DNA of 64,000 nt, taken from positions 4,092,001 to 4,156,000 of the forward strand of contig NZ_JAMZDZ010000001.1 of NCBI RefSeq assembly GCF_024172085.1, given 5' to 3'. This stretch comes from Hamadaea flava. GTDB taxonomy: Bacteria > Actinomycetota > Actinomycetes > Mycobacteriales > Micromonosporaceae. Every line of letters begins with the position of its first letter. The stretch's first letter is position 1. Positions 1-7,298 of this stretch are shown one piece after another. The notes beneath the pieces are model-generated. The model did no database searches, was not told the DNA's origin, and saw nothing but the letters and a program-made list of their open reading frames with translations. The translations under genes and the position numbers were made by a program.

Positions 1-55
1 GGCGCGGCGGCGCATGGCAGGCGGCACGGGTGCAGGCAACCAGCGGCACCGCACG

Positions 56-500
56 GCAGCGGCACGACACGACACGGTGGGCCGCGCGTCGCAGCGGCAC
101 GGCACACGGCACGACACGACACGGTGGGCCGCGCGTCGCAGCGGCACGGCACACGGCACGACACGACACGGTGCGCCGCGCGTCGCAGCGGCACGGCACA
201 CGGCACGACACGACACGGTGGGCCGCGCGTCGCAGCGGCACGGCACACGGCACGACACGACAAGGTGCGCCGCGCGTCGCAGCGGCACGGCACACGACAC
301 GACAGGTGCGCCGCGCGTCGCAGTGGCACGACACGACACGGTGCGCCGCGCGTCGCAGCGGCACGGCACGGCACGGCACGACACGGTGTGCCGCGCGTCG
401 CAGCGGCACGACACGACACGACACGGTGGTCCGCGCGTCGCAGCGGCACGACACGGCACGACACGGTGGGCCGCGCGTCGCAGCGGCACGGCACGACAGC
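56..500. repeat. Minisatellite, unit 35-47 bp, about ten copies
   Basis: Each unit begins GGTG(G/C)GCCGCGCGTCGCAG and continues with runs of GCACG and ACGAC. Unit starts can be read at 76, 123, 170, 217, 264, 305, 340, 385, 425 and 465, giving spacings of 47, 47, 47, 47, 41, 35, 45, 40 and 40. The first units are nearly identical and later ones are shortened in the GCACG/ACGAC tail. Most spacings are not multiples of three, so the long open frames across it are composition artefacts. GTG..CCGC and GCGGCAC in each unit can form an imperfect hairpin. I see no gene in 1-566. Confidence 0.9.
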
Positions 501-566
501 ACGGCGGACGGCGGACGGCGGACGGCGCGGCGGTACAGATGGCGTGACGCGGGTGGAACAGGTGGG

Positions 567-938
567 CTAGGGGTAGGGCAGGGAGCGGGGGCCGACGACG
601 GTCGCGCCGACGGCTTCCACGCGTTGGCGGAGCCCCCGATCGGCGGTCACCACCACGACACCGCCGTCCCGGTCGCGCTCGGCGGCGGCGAGCGCTGCGA
701 TCGTGTCGTCGCCTGATCCGGGCGAGTGCTCTATGCGTACCCCTGGGATTGGAGAAATGCCGCGGGCCTTGCCCTCGACCACGAGAATGATGTCGAGCGG
801 GCCTTCGTGGCCCGCGAATCCGGTGGTCGCCAGCGGGGCGAGGGCGTCCCGGAGCCGGCGCGCCGCCCCCGCGCGATCACGCCACCAGCCGTCCGGAACC
901 GACCCGACGACATTGGCGGCGTCGACGATCAACAACAT
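567..938 (-). CDS. Small NYN/PIN-like domain protein
   Basis: A 123-residue single-domain protein. It opens with a beta strand ending in the acidic motif LLIVDAANVVG, has a central GSGDD acidic motif (about residues 75-79) and a later VTADRGL strand. This spacing of acidic residues is typical of NYN/PIN-like metal-dependent RNases of the YacP type. The RNase activity is inferred from the fold signature only. The ATG start at 938 diverges from the DUF998 gene starting at 976, leaving 37 bp for both promoters. Its 3' end lies next to the minisatellite. It could be a regulatory or toxin-like RNase; no antitoxin is adjacent. Confidence 0.7.
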   Translation of the reverse strand: MLLIVDAANVVGSVPDGWWRDRAGAARRLRDALAPLATTGFAGHEGPLDIILVVEGKARGISPIPGVRIEHSPGSGDDTIAALAAAERDRDGGVVVVTADRGLRQRVEAVGATVVGPRSLPYP

Positions 939-975
939 GCGATGAGTTTCCCCCGACGCGGCCGTCTAACCGGGC

Positions 976-1548
976 ATGACCCCTCGGACACTTCTTTCGC
1001 TCGGCGCGCTGGCCGGCCCGATCTATGTCATCGCTGGGTTGGCGCAGGCCGTCACCCGCGACGGCTTCGACCTCACGAAGCACGCCTGGAGCCTGCTCAG
1101 CAACGGCGACCTCGGCTGGATCCAGATCGCCAACTTCCTCATCGCGGGCGTGCTCACCGTGCTCGGCGCGATCGGCCTCCGCAGCGTCCTCATCGGAATC
1201 TACGGGGCCAGCCTGATGGGCGCCGGAATATTCCGCGCCGACCCCGCAGAGGGCTTCCCGGCCGGTACGGCGACCGGCGTCATGAGCTGGCACGGCACGC
1301 TGCACTTCGTCGTCGGCGGGATCGGTTTTCTGTGCCTGATCGCGGCGTGCGTCGTCCTCGGACGGCGGTACCTGGCGGCCGGTCGGCGGGGATTCGCGTG
1401 GTTCTCGTGGATCACCGGCGTCGTGTTCCTCGCCGGGTTCGCGGGCATCGCCAGCGGCTCGCACGGGCCGACCACGATCGGCTTCGTGATCGCAGTCGTC
1501 CTCGCCTGGACCTGGTTGACCTCGGTGTTCTGGACGTCCCGCTCCTGA
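976..1548 (+). CDS. DUF998-type integral membrane protein
   Basis: A 190-residue protein made almost entirely of hydrophobic segments, about six, starting with a first segment after MTPRTLL. The sequence carries the DUF998 pattern: a WSLLSNGDLGW-like loop after helix 1, a GAGIFRADPAEGFP loop after helix 3, and an H-G-T-L-H motif entering helix 4. The function of DUF998 proteins is not established; they are polytopic inner-membrane proteins. It diverges from the NYN gene. A GC-rich hairpin follows the stop directly. Confidence 0.75.
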   Translation: MTPRTLLSLGALAGPIYVIAGLAQAVTRDGFDLTKHAWSLLSNGDLGWIQIANFLIAGVLTVLGAIGLRSVLIGIYGASLMGAGIFRADPAEGFPAGTATGVMSWHGTLHFVVGGIGFLCLIAACVVLGRRYLAAGRRGFAWFSWITGVVFLAGFAGIASGSHGPTTIGFVIAVVLAWTWLTSVFWTSRS

Positions 1549-1550
1549 GA

Positions 1551-1571
1551 CGCCGCCTTCCCCCGGCGGCG
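1551..1571. terminator. Hairpin between convergent genes
   Basis: CGCCGCC (1551-1557) pairs with GGCGGCG (1565-1571) around a 7-nt loop. It lies between the convergent DUF998 and MFS-like genes. There is no T tract, so it is only a candidate bidirectional terminator. Confidence 0.5.
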
Positions 1572-1573
1572 CT

Positions 1574-1624
1574 CGTCAGGCGGGCTTCTTCGTCAGGCGG
1601 GCTTCTTCGTCAGGCGGGCTTCTT
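1574..1624. repeat. Three tandem copies of a 17-bp unit, each with a stop codon
   Basis: CGTCAGGCGGGCTTCTT occurs at 1574, 1591 and 1608 without a mismatch. On the minus strand each copy reads Lys-Lys-Pro-Ala-stop. The copy at 1608 is the real C terminus of the upstream MFS-like gene. The other two are duplicates lying past the stop. Confidence 0.95.
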
Positions 1625-2200
1625 GGTGAGCGCGACGATCCCGCCGGCTCCGGTGACGACGAGCGAGACCAGCGCCATCGGCACCGCCATGAAGTACACC
1701 CAGCGCCAGCTGACCGCGGTCGTCATGAACCAGCCGAAGACCAGCCCGAACAGCAGGCCGACGAAGGCGACCGCGGCTACGGCGATCAGCATCGCCGTAC
1801 GCCGTGCGCCCGCCTGACCGGCCAGCGCGAGCGCGGTGCCGAGCACCGCACCGCTGCCGAAGCCGATGAACAGTGACGCCGCCATGACCATGACCGCGTT
1901 CGCGGCGAGCGCCAGGACGAGTACGCCGAGCAGCATCAGTCCGATCGCCGGGGCGGCGACGGCGTTGGGCGCCCGCCGGCCGAGCAGCAGCGCGGGCACG
2001 ATCCCCGTAGCCAGGGTCAGGAAGTGAATCGCCAGCACGATGAGGTTCACCATCGTGCTGTAGCCCATGTCTCGTTCTAGCGTTTCGCGCAACGGCCCGA
2101 TCAACGCTCCGAGGAGATACGCCGCCAGCATGGTCCCGAGGGCCGGACCAGAGATCATCCACAGTGGACGGGGGGCGGCGGGGCTCTGCTCGATCATCAC
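1610..2200 (-). CDS. Half-length MFS-type membrane protein
   Basis: A 196-residue protein with about six transmembrane segments. The loop LLLGRRAPNA, the glycine-rich GFGSGAVLGTALALAGQAGARRTA and the SWRWVYFMAVP motif resemble the region between helices 1 and 6 of major facilitator drug exporters. Full members have 12-14 segments, so this is either a six-segment half protein or a truncated transporter; substrate unknown. The start is GTG at 2200 with an ATG directly after it at 2197. It ends KKPA, in the 17-bp triplicated sequence. It follows the membrane protein at 2327-3466 on the same strand, separated by a hairpin region. Confidence 0.6.
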   Translation of the reverse strand: MMIEQSPAAPRPLWMISGPALGTMLAAYLLGALIGPLRETLERDMGYSTMVNLIVLAIHFLTLATGIVPALLLGRRAPNAVAAPAIGLMLLGVLVLALAANAVMVMAASLFIGFGSGAVLGTALALAGQAGARRTAMLIAVAAVAFVGLLFGLVFGWFMTTAVSWRWVYFMAVPMALVSLVVTGAGGIVALTKKPA

Positions 2201-2220
2201 CCGGCCATCTAAGCACGGAC

Positions 2221-2284
2221 GCGGGTGCCCGTCCGGTCCGGTCAGGCACCCGCCCGCTCAGTCTCGTCGAGTCGGTCAGCGGGC
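2221..2284. terminator. Two overlapping hairpins downstream of the PadR operon
   Basis: GCGGGTGCC (2221-2229) pairs with GGCACCCGC (2245-2253). A second pair, GCCCGCT (2252-2258) and AGCGGGC (2278-2284), overlaps the first by two bases. They lie past the stop at 2327 of the minus-strand gene and before the MFS-like start. They are candidate terminators without a T tract. Confidence 0.45.
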
Positions 2285-2326
2285 TGAGGCGGGTTCATAG
2301 TCGGTCGCGGTCGATCAAGGTGATCC

Positions 2327-3466
2327 TCAGCGGCGGGCCAGACTTCCGACTGCGGCGCCGATCACGCCGAACGGGAGCGCCACCAGTGGCACGGCGAACA
2401 GAATCCACACGATCGCGTCGCGTACGTGCCCGCCCCCGGCGGCACCATCCAACAGGGACGTCCCATGAGCCGCAGACCAGCGCATCGCTTCGAACACCCA
2501 GATGGCGAACCCGAGCAACCCGGCGATCGTCACCGTCCAGACCATCGACTGCAGCCCCGCCGCGAAGGATCGTTCGAGTCGGGCGACCACGAGAGCGGCG
2601 ACCAGTACGACGCCGATCGAAACGACGAGGGGGACGAAGAGGATGCCCCCGCCGTCGTTCGTGCGCGCGGCGACGAAGACCGTTGCGGCGAGGGTGACTC
2701 CGGCGCCCAGACCCGTCCAGCGAGCGAGCCGACTAGTGGTCAGCGACCGTGGCGGAGCCACGGAGAGCCACAATCCCATGCCCAGCAACAGCGCGAGCCA
2801 GACGGCCGGGCCAGTCCCCAAGGACGCGGCCGGGTCCCGGCTGAGGTCGTATCCCGTCACTCCGACTCCGGCGGCGACGGCGCCTCCGCCGACGACCATC
2901 AGCGCCTTCGCATGACCCGGGCGGCGTACGCGCCACGACCGGGCGACGCCCACCGTCGCGAGGAGCCCGACGATCCCGACGAACACCACGGCGAACAGCC
3001 GCATCCCCGGTAGGGCTCGGTGAACCACCAGGGCGGTCACCACGGCGAGCACGACCGTCCCGCCGGCCACGACGAGGGCCGGAGCCCGGTTGCCTCGCGG
3101 CGGGAACAGGGCGGTACGCGTACAGCCGAGGGCGAAACGCCATCGATCCGTCGTGACCTGCTCCAGTTCGGCCGTCATCGCGGCGCCCCAGTCGCGGCGC
3201 TCCGTCGGAAGCGTGGCGACCGCGAGGGCCAGTACCCGCGCCGGGCCATCCACACCAGACATGCGTACGCCCACCCAGCGGCTTGCGGCGTACCAGAGGA
3301 TGGCGGCGGCGACCATCCACGGCCCGGAGACGGCCGCGAGCCCCAGGAGATAACCGGCCGGGGCCTCGTCGTCGCCGCGCGGGCTGGACCAGGCGAGCAG
3401 GAGCACGAGCGCCGCGCCGGCGGCGAGCGCCGCGGGCACCGCGCCCCAGAGACCGAGCCTTTTCAT
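2327..3466 (-). CDS. Polytopic membrane protein co-transcribed with PadR
   Basis: About 379 residues with roughly eight to nine hydrophobic segments and no recognised catalytic motif. A soluble loop near residue 95 reads ERRDWGAAMTAELEQV, a pattern seen in actinobacterial membrane proteins encoded beside PadR regulators. I start it at the ATG at 3466 and not at the upstream TTG (3478). The ATG overlaps the PadR stop as ATGA, and GGGAGG lies about four bases before it, so the two genes are translationally coupled. A lipid- or drug-stress role is possible but not shown. Confidence 0.7.
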   Translation of the reverse strand: MKRLGLWGAVPAALAAGAALVLLLAWSSPRGDDEAPAGYLLGLAAVSGPWMVAAAILWYAASRWVGVRMSGVDGPARVLALAVATLPTERRDWGAAMTAELEQVTTDRWRFALGCTRTALFPPRGNRAPALVVAGGTVVLAVVTALVVHRALPGMRLFAVVFVGIVGLLATVGVARSWRVRRPGHAKALMVVGGGAVAAGVGVTGYDLSRDPAASLGTGPAVWLALLLGMGLWLSVAPPRSLTTSRLARWTGLGAGVTLAATVFVAARTNDGGGILFVPLVVSIGVVLVAALVVARLERSFAAGLQSMVWTVTIAGLLGFAIWVFEAMRWSAAHGTSLLDGAAGGGHVRDAIVWILFAVPLVALPFGVIGAAVGSLARR

Positions 3467-3795
3467 ACGCCCTCCCAACGCACGCGCAATCCCTTGCGCT
3501 CAGTCGCCGCCGGCGCCGCGTCAGTCGCGGTCGCGGAAGCCGTCTCCGCGGTGGCGATGCCCTCGCGGGTGAGCCGATAGAGATGGCGCGCAGGCCGACC
3601 CGGCGGCGGTTCGGCCTCCCACGCGGTCTCCAACAGCCCGCGGTCGGCCAGCCGGATCAGGATCGGATACATCGACCCGGCCTTGACGTCGAGCATCTGG
3701 CAGAGTTCGTAGCCGTATCGCCAGGTGGTGGGCTCTTCCGCCAGCGCTTGCAAGACGGCGATGGTCTGGGGCGACGGACGCCGCAACCGGGTCAT
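3463..3795 (-). CDS. PadR-family transcriptional regulator
   Basis: A 110-residue winged-helix protein. The N-terminal half has the PadR signature: LQAL..EP..WRYGYEL, then GSMYPILIRLADRGLLE as the recognition helix and wing, and PGRPARHLYRLTREG. The C-terminal dimerisation helix is short, as in PadR subfamily 2. It is the first gene of a two-gene operon with the membrane protein, overlapping it by four bases. A perfect 12-bp inverted repeat lies immediately before its ATG, strongly suggesting autorepression. There is no Shine-Dalgarno sequence, and the -10-like TATAGAGT inside the palindrome places transcription start near the ATG, so it may be leaderless. Confidence 0.88.
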   Translation of the reverse strand: MTRLRRPSPQTIAVLQALAEEPTTWRYGYELCQMLDVKAGSMYPILIRLADRGLLETAWEAEPPPGRPARHLYRLTREGIATAETASATATDAAPAATERKGLRVRWEGV

Positions 3796-3796
3796 G

Positions 3797-3824
3797 CGAT
3801 AACTCTATATAGATAGAGTTATCG
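3797..3824. promoter_or_regulatory. Probable PadR operator, perfect 12-bp palindrome
   Basis: CGATAACTCTAT (3797-3808), the spacer ATAG and ATAGAGTTATCG (3813-3824) form an exact inverted repeat, strikingly AT-rich for this sequence. It ends one base before the PadR start codon and overlaps the likely -10 element. Binding there would block transcription of the operon. Confidence 0.8.
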
Positions 3825-3875
3825 GCGATAGAGACGCAGTGTGCCATTCGCTGCTTCCTCAGCTCGGCCATGGCC

Positions 3876-4640
3876 TCAGCCGGCCGACGCGATCAACAGG
3901 TCACCCGAGCGGGTCCTCCGGTAGAGCACCGATCGCCCCACCCGCGACCGGACGACCAAGCCGCTGCCAAGCAGTACTGACAGATGCTGACTGACCCCAC
4001 CGGGAGTGATCGCGAGACGACGGGCGAGCACCGTGGTGGAGGTCGGCTCCGCCAAGGCCACCAGCATCGCAGCTCTGGTCCGCCCGAGCAGCGCGTCGAT
4101 CGCCGCCGGCACTGGGGGCCGCCCGCTTTCCCAGAGCGTGGCGATCCCGCGGACCGGATACATGATCGTCGACTGGTACGGCCCGATCATCTTTCGCACG
4201 TCCGGCCAGCACATCGTGCTCGGCACGAGCAGCAAGCCCTCACCCGACACCGGGCCGGTGAAGTCACCCGCGCCCGCCGCGAATAGCCGGTCGCCTTGCC
4301 AGGTGACACTCTCATGAAGGTCGTCGAACAACGCCCGGGCTCCGCCGATGGCCAGCCGGTTGGCACGCCAAAGCACGTCGGCTTCGAGCAACGTCCGGAT
4401 GCGCGGCCAGTGCTCGGCGAAGGCAAGGTCCCAATAGGACTGCATGGTGTCCGCGAGGCGGCCGGCCGCGGCGGCCGGGTCATCGGTGATGCGCCGCACG
4501 ACCGGCGCCGGGATGCCGCGAACCTCGGCCGGGTCCGCGACAAGTCGCTGCGGAGGAGTACGCCGAAGCAGGTCGAGTTCATCGGCGAAGTCCGCTGGAT
4601 TCGGCACCGGCGTTGCCCTCACCATCGCCACCGACGCCAT
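3876..4640 (-). CDS. ArsR-type winged-helix regulator, N terminus replaced
   Basis: The C-terminal third is a clear ArsR winged helix: LLGRTRAAMLVALAEP, TTVLARRLAITPGGVSQHL and SGLVVRSRVGRSVLYRRT. It is preceded by the about 150-residue domain that accompanies it in actinobacterial DUF5937/ArsR proteins. True family sequence begins only around position 4595 (residues PADFADELDLL). Upstream codons are the antisense of the neighbouring membrane-protein gene. The usual roughly 50 N-terminal residues are therefore missing and the start is uncertain: ATG at 4640 or 4625, or GTG at 4700. The helix-turn-helix is intact, but the protein may be non-functional. Confidence 0.65.
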   Translation of the reverse strand: MASVAMVRATPVPNPADFADELDLLRRTPPQRLVADPAEVRGIPAPVVRRITDDPAAAAGRLADTMQSYWDLAFAEHWPRIRTLLEADVLWRANRLAIGGARALFDDLHESVTWQGDRLFAAGAGDFTGPVSGEGLLLVPSTMCWPDVRKMIGPYQSTIMYPVRGIATLWESGRPPVPAAIDALLGRTRAAMLVALAEPTSTTVLARRLAITPGGVSQHLSVLLGSGLVVRSRVGRSVLYRRTRSGDLLIASAG

Positions 4641-4947
4641 GCTCGAACAGTTCGGCGTCCTGCCGCGCGGGCCGCACACGATCTTCGTCCTGCACCTCAC
4701 CGAGGTCGCCTACCGCAGCTTCTACGCCGTGATCGGCGGCTATGTCGCCGCACGCCTCGCACCGTCTCATCCGCTCCGCCACGCGACCGCGCTCGGCATC
4801 ATCAGCCTCATCGTGAACATCGCCGGCGCCCTGGCCACTTGGCAGCTGAACCTCGCCCCGGCCTGGTTCACCCTGGCCCTGGTCGTCCTCGCGCTGCCGT
4901 TGGCGTGGACCGGTGGCAATCTCCGGAGCACCGGCAGACCGGCATGA
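4600..4947 (+). pseudogene. 5'-truncated membrane protein
   Basis: From about 4605 the plus strand encodes a well-formed membrane protein: ALTIATDAMLEQFGVLP, then a segment with YRSFYAVIGGYVAARLAP, then two more hydrophobic helices ending at LALPLAWTGGNL. Proteins of this type normally begin with a transmembrane helix leading into ATDA. Here codons upstream of 4600 are only the antisense of the ArsR-type gene. The gene therefore lost its promoter, start and first helix at the same junction. Any expressed product would need a start such as the ATG at 4639. Confidence 0.65.
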
Positions 4948-4992
4948 AAATGGCGGAACCCCAGACACGGTGTGCCTGGGGTTCCGCCATTT
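4948..4992. terminator. Strong bidirectional terminator
   Basis: A perfect 17-bp stem (4948-4964 with 4976-4992) encloses an 11-nt loop. It sits between the truncated membrane-protein gene and the minus-strand tRNA gene. On the minus strand the stem ends in TTTT, a normal intrinsic terminator for the tRNA. Confidence 0.88.
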
Positions 4993-5005
4993 CACCAAAC
5001 AATCG

Positions 5006-5079
5006 TAGCGGGGACAGGATTTGAACCTGCGACCTCTGGGTTATGAGCCCAGCGAGCTACCGAGTTGCTCCACCCCGCG
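5006..5079 (-). tRNA. tRNA-fMet (CAT), copy 1
   Basis: The minus strand reads CGCGGGGTGGAGC at the 5' end, then the anticodon arm CTGGGCTCATAACCCAG, and TTCAAAT in the T loop. The three G:C pairs GGG/CCC at the base of the anticodon loop and the unpaired C1 mark an initiator tRNA. CCA is not encoded. It is 74 nt. It differs from copy 2 only at 5065 in the D loop. It lies 50 bp downstream of recQ on the same strand. Confidence 0.95.
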
Positions 5080-5129
5080 TCGAAGACACCACCTTACCCC
5101 GCTGAACGCCCAGCCCGCCAACTCGGTGG

Positions 5130-6941
5130 TCACGGCTCCGCGAGCGCCGCCAGGATCTGGTCGCCATACTTGGCGAGCTTGTTCTCCCCCACCCCGGTCA
5201 CGGTGCCCAGGGCCGCCAACGAAACGGGCGCCTCGGTGGCGATCTGCCGCAGCGTCGCGTCGTGGAAGATCACGTACGCCGGGACGCCCTGTTCCTTCGC
5301 GGTCGCCGCCCGCCACGCGCGCAGCCGCTCGAAGACCGGCACGGCCGCTGGGCTGAGGTCGGCGGAGGCAGCCGCCTTCTTCGCCGATCCGGCCGCGGCT
5401 CGACGCGTACGCTCAGGTTCCTTGCGGAGCAGGACCTCGCGTTGCCGGCTGAGCACCGCGGCGCTGCCGTCGGTGAGCGAGATGGTGCCGTAGCCGCCTT
5501 CCACGGCGAGCAGGCCCTGGGCGAGCAGTTGGCGAACCACCGCACGCCATTCGGATTCCTGGAGTTCGGTGCCGATGCCGAAGACGGACAGCTCGTCGTG
5601 CCGATGCTGCACCACCTTGTCGGTCTTGCGGCCCAGGAGGATGTCGATCGACTGACCGGCGCCGAACCGCTGGTTGCGTTCGCGTTGCAGCCGGAGCACC
5701 GTCGACAGCAGTTTCTGCGCGGGGATCGTGCCGTCCCAGGACTGCGGCGGCTCCAGGCAGGTGTCACAGTTCGCGCAGCTCGCGCTCGCTTCCCCGAAGT
5801 ACGCCAGCAGTTGCGCCCGGCGGCATTCGGTCGTCTCGCAGAGAGCGAGCATGGCGTCCAGATGCGCGGCGAGCCCCCGCCGGTACGCGTTGTCGCCCTC
5901 GGACGAGTCGATCATCTTCCGTTGCTGGACGACGTCTTGTAGCCCGTACGCCAGCCAGGCGGTGGCCGGCAGCCCGTCCCGGCCGGCTCGACCGGTCTCC
6001 TGGTAGTAGCCCTCGACCGATTTCGGCAGGTCGAGATGGGCCACGAAGCGTACGTCGGGCTTGTCGATGCCCATGCCGAACGCGATCGTCGCCACCATGA
6101 TCAGGCCGTCTTCGCGCAGGAAGCGGGCCTGGTGCGCGGCACGCGTCGCGGCGTCCAGCCCGGCGTGGTACGCGAGCGCCTCGACACCGTTGGCCCTGAG
6201 AAACTCGGCGGTCTTGTCGACGGACGCGCGCGACAGGCAGTAGACGATGCCCGCGTCACCAGGGTGTTCGGTCCGCAGCAGGTCGAGGAGCTGTTTCCGC
6301 GGGTCGACCTTGGGCACGATGCGATAGCGGATGTTGGGACGGTCGAAGCTGGACACGAATCGCCGCGCCTCGGTCAGCTTCAGCCGGGTGGCTATCTCGT
6401 TCCGGGTCGCGGTAGTCGCGGTGGCCGTCAAGGCGATCCGCGGCACCTCCGGCCAGCGCTCATGCAGCACCGACAGCGCCAGATAGTCGGGCCGGAAGTC
6501 GTGGCCCCACTGCGAGACACAATGAGCCTCGTCGATAGCAAAGAGCGATATCCGGCCACGCTCCAGCAATCGCATCGCGGAACCGCCGCTCAGCGCCTCA
6601 GGCGCGAGATAGAGCAGGTCAAGATCACCGCCGAGGAACGCCGTCTCGACCTCGCGACGCGTCTCAAGATCCTGGGTCGAATTCAGGAAACCAGCTCGTA
6701 CGCCGAGCGCGGTCAACGCGTCGACCTGGTCCTGCATCAGCGCGATCAACGGCGACACGACCACGGCGACACCGTCTCGAACCAGCGCCGGGATCTGGTA
6801 GCACAACGATTTGCCACCGCCGGTCGGCATCAGCACGAGGGCGTCGCCGCCGCCGATGACGTGGTCGATGATCTCCTGCTGCTCGCCGCGGAAGGAGTCG
6901 TAGCCGAAGATCTTGCGGAGTACTTCCCGGGGCTCCTGCAC
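5130..6941 (-). CDS. recQ: ATP-dependent DNA helicase RecQ
   Basis: A 603-residue 3'-5' DNA helicase. All RecQ parts are present in order: [13 protein letters not shown] (motif 0), [16 protein letters not shown] (Walker A, about residues 38-53), [20 protein letters not shown] (DEAH box), [14 protein letters not shown] (motif VI), the zinc-binding cluster C(R)RAQLL...SCANCDTC, the winged-helix RQC domain and a C-terminal HRDC domain ([12 protein letters not shown]). It probably acts in replication-fork repair and recombination. Its GTG start at 6941 leaves 87 bp to the upstream tRNA. A strong terminator in that gap gives recQ its own promoter. Confidence 0.95.
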   Translation of the reverse strand: MQEPREVLRKIFGYDSFRGEQQEIIDHVIGGGDALVLMPTGGGKSLCYQIPALVRDGVAVVVSPLIALMQDQVDALTALGVRAGFLNSTQDLETRREVETAFLGGDLDLLYLAPEALSGGSAMRLLERGRISLFAIDEAHCVSQWGHDFRPDYLALSVLHERWPEVPRIALTATATTATRNEIATRLKLTEARRFVSSFDRPNIRYRIVPKVDPRKQLLDLLRTEHPGDAGIVYCLSRASVDKTAEFLRANGVEALAYHAGLDAATRAAHQARFLREDGLIMVATIAFGMGIDKPDVRFVAHLDLPKSVEGYYQETGRAGRDGLPATAWLAYGLQDVVQQRKMIDSSEGDNAYRRGLAAHLDAMLALCETTECRRAQLLAYFGEASASCANCDTCLEPPQSWDGTIPAQKLLSTVLRLQRERNQRFGAGQSIDILLGRKTDKVVQHRHDELSVFGIGTELQESEWRAVVRQLLAQGLLAVEGGYGTISLTDGSAAVLSRQREVLLRKEPERTRRAAAGSAKKAAASADLSPAAVPVFERLRAWRAATAKEQGVPAYVIFHDATLRQIATEAPVSLAALGTVTGVGENKLAKYGDQILAALAEP

Positions 6942-6984
6942 CCGTCGATCCTACGGACCGGCTCCGACACCTTCGCAGAAGACG

Positions 6985-7021
6985 GTCAAGGGCGCTTATC
7001 CACTGGATAAGCGCCCTTGAC
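6985..7021 (-). terminator. Terminator of the second tRNA-fMet gene
   Basis: An 18-base arm at 6985-7002 is the exact complement of 7004-7021, nearly loopless and folding with a 5-nt loop in practice. It directly follows the tRNA on the minus strand and precedes recQ. Confidence 0.85.
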
Positions 7022-7028
7022 TACTGAG

Positions 7029-7102
7029 TAGCGGGGACAGGATTTGAACCTGCGACCTCTGGGTTATGAGCCCAGCGAGCTACCGAGCTGCTCCACCCCG
7101 CG
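7029..7102 (-). tRNA. tRNA-fMet (CAT), copy 2
   Basis: This is identical to the copy at 5006-5079 except for one D-loop base (7088). It has the same initiator features: CAT anticodon, three G:C pairs closing the anticodon loop, unpaired first base and no encoded CCA. It has its own terminator at 6985-7021. Confidence 0.95.
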
Positions 7103-7217
7103 TCGGCTTCTAAAGATTACCCCAGGGCGAACAGGCTGCCAAATCCATACTCGCCGTCATCTGGATCACCCCCACGAACCGCCGCCCCGACGGCGGGTGA
7201 TCATGCCGTCGCGGAGT

Positions 7218-7274
7218 TGATCAGGGAGCTGCGGACACGACACACCGGTCGATCACGACCACAAGTTCATGATC
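7218..7274 (-). repeat. 57-bp intergenic repeat, copy A
   Basis: Read on the minus strand, it starts GATCATGAACT, continues with the palindrome GGTCGTGATCGACC and then GGTGTGTCGTGTCC, and ends TGATCA. Copies B (39700-39756) and C (38030-38086) have the same 57-bp length and nearly the same sequence. It begins 24 bases past the stop codon of the UPF0182 gene, in the same direction as that gene. Confidence 0.9.
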
Positions 7275-7298
7275 GGCGGGACAGGGGGTGGGGGTGGG

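Noticed and set aside
1-500. CRISPR array
   Set aside because: Repeats have no unique spacers: the whole 47-bp unit recurs, and unit lengths vary. No cas genes are nearby; the Cas4-like protein at 41814 belongs to a helicase pair.
14-716. Several long open frames across the minisatellite, rich in RHDT and RASQRHG
   Set aside because: They are low-complexity translations of a tandem repeat whose period is not a multiple of three. All three frames are open, with no coding bias and no ribosome site.
726-1817. 363-codon plus-strand frame across the NYN and DUF998 genes
   Set aside because: It is a shadow of the well-supported DUF998 and NYN genes, rich in Arg/Pro as expected for out-of-frame high-GC sequence.
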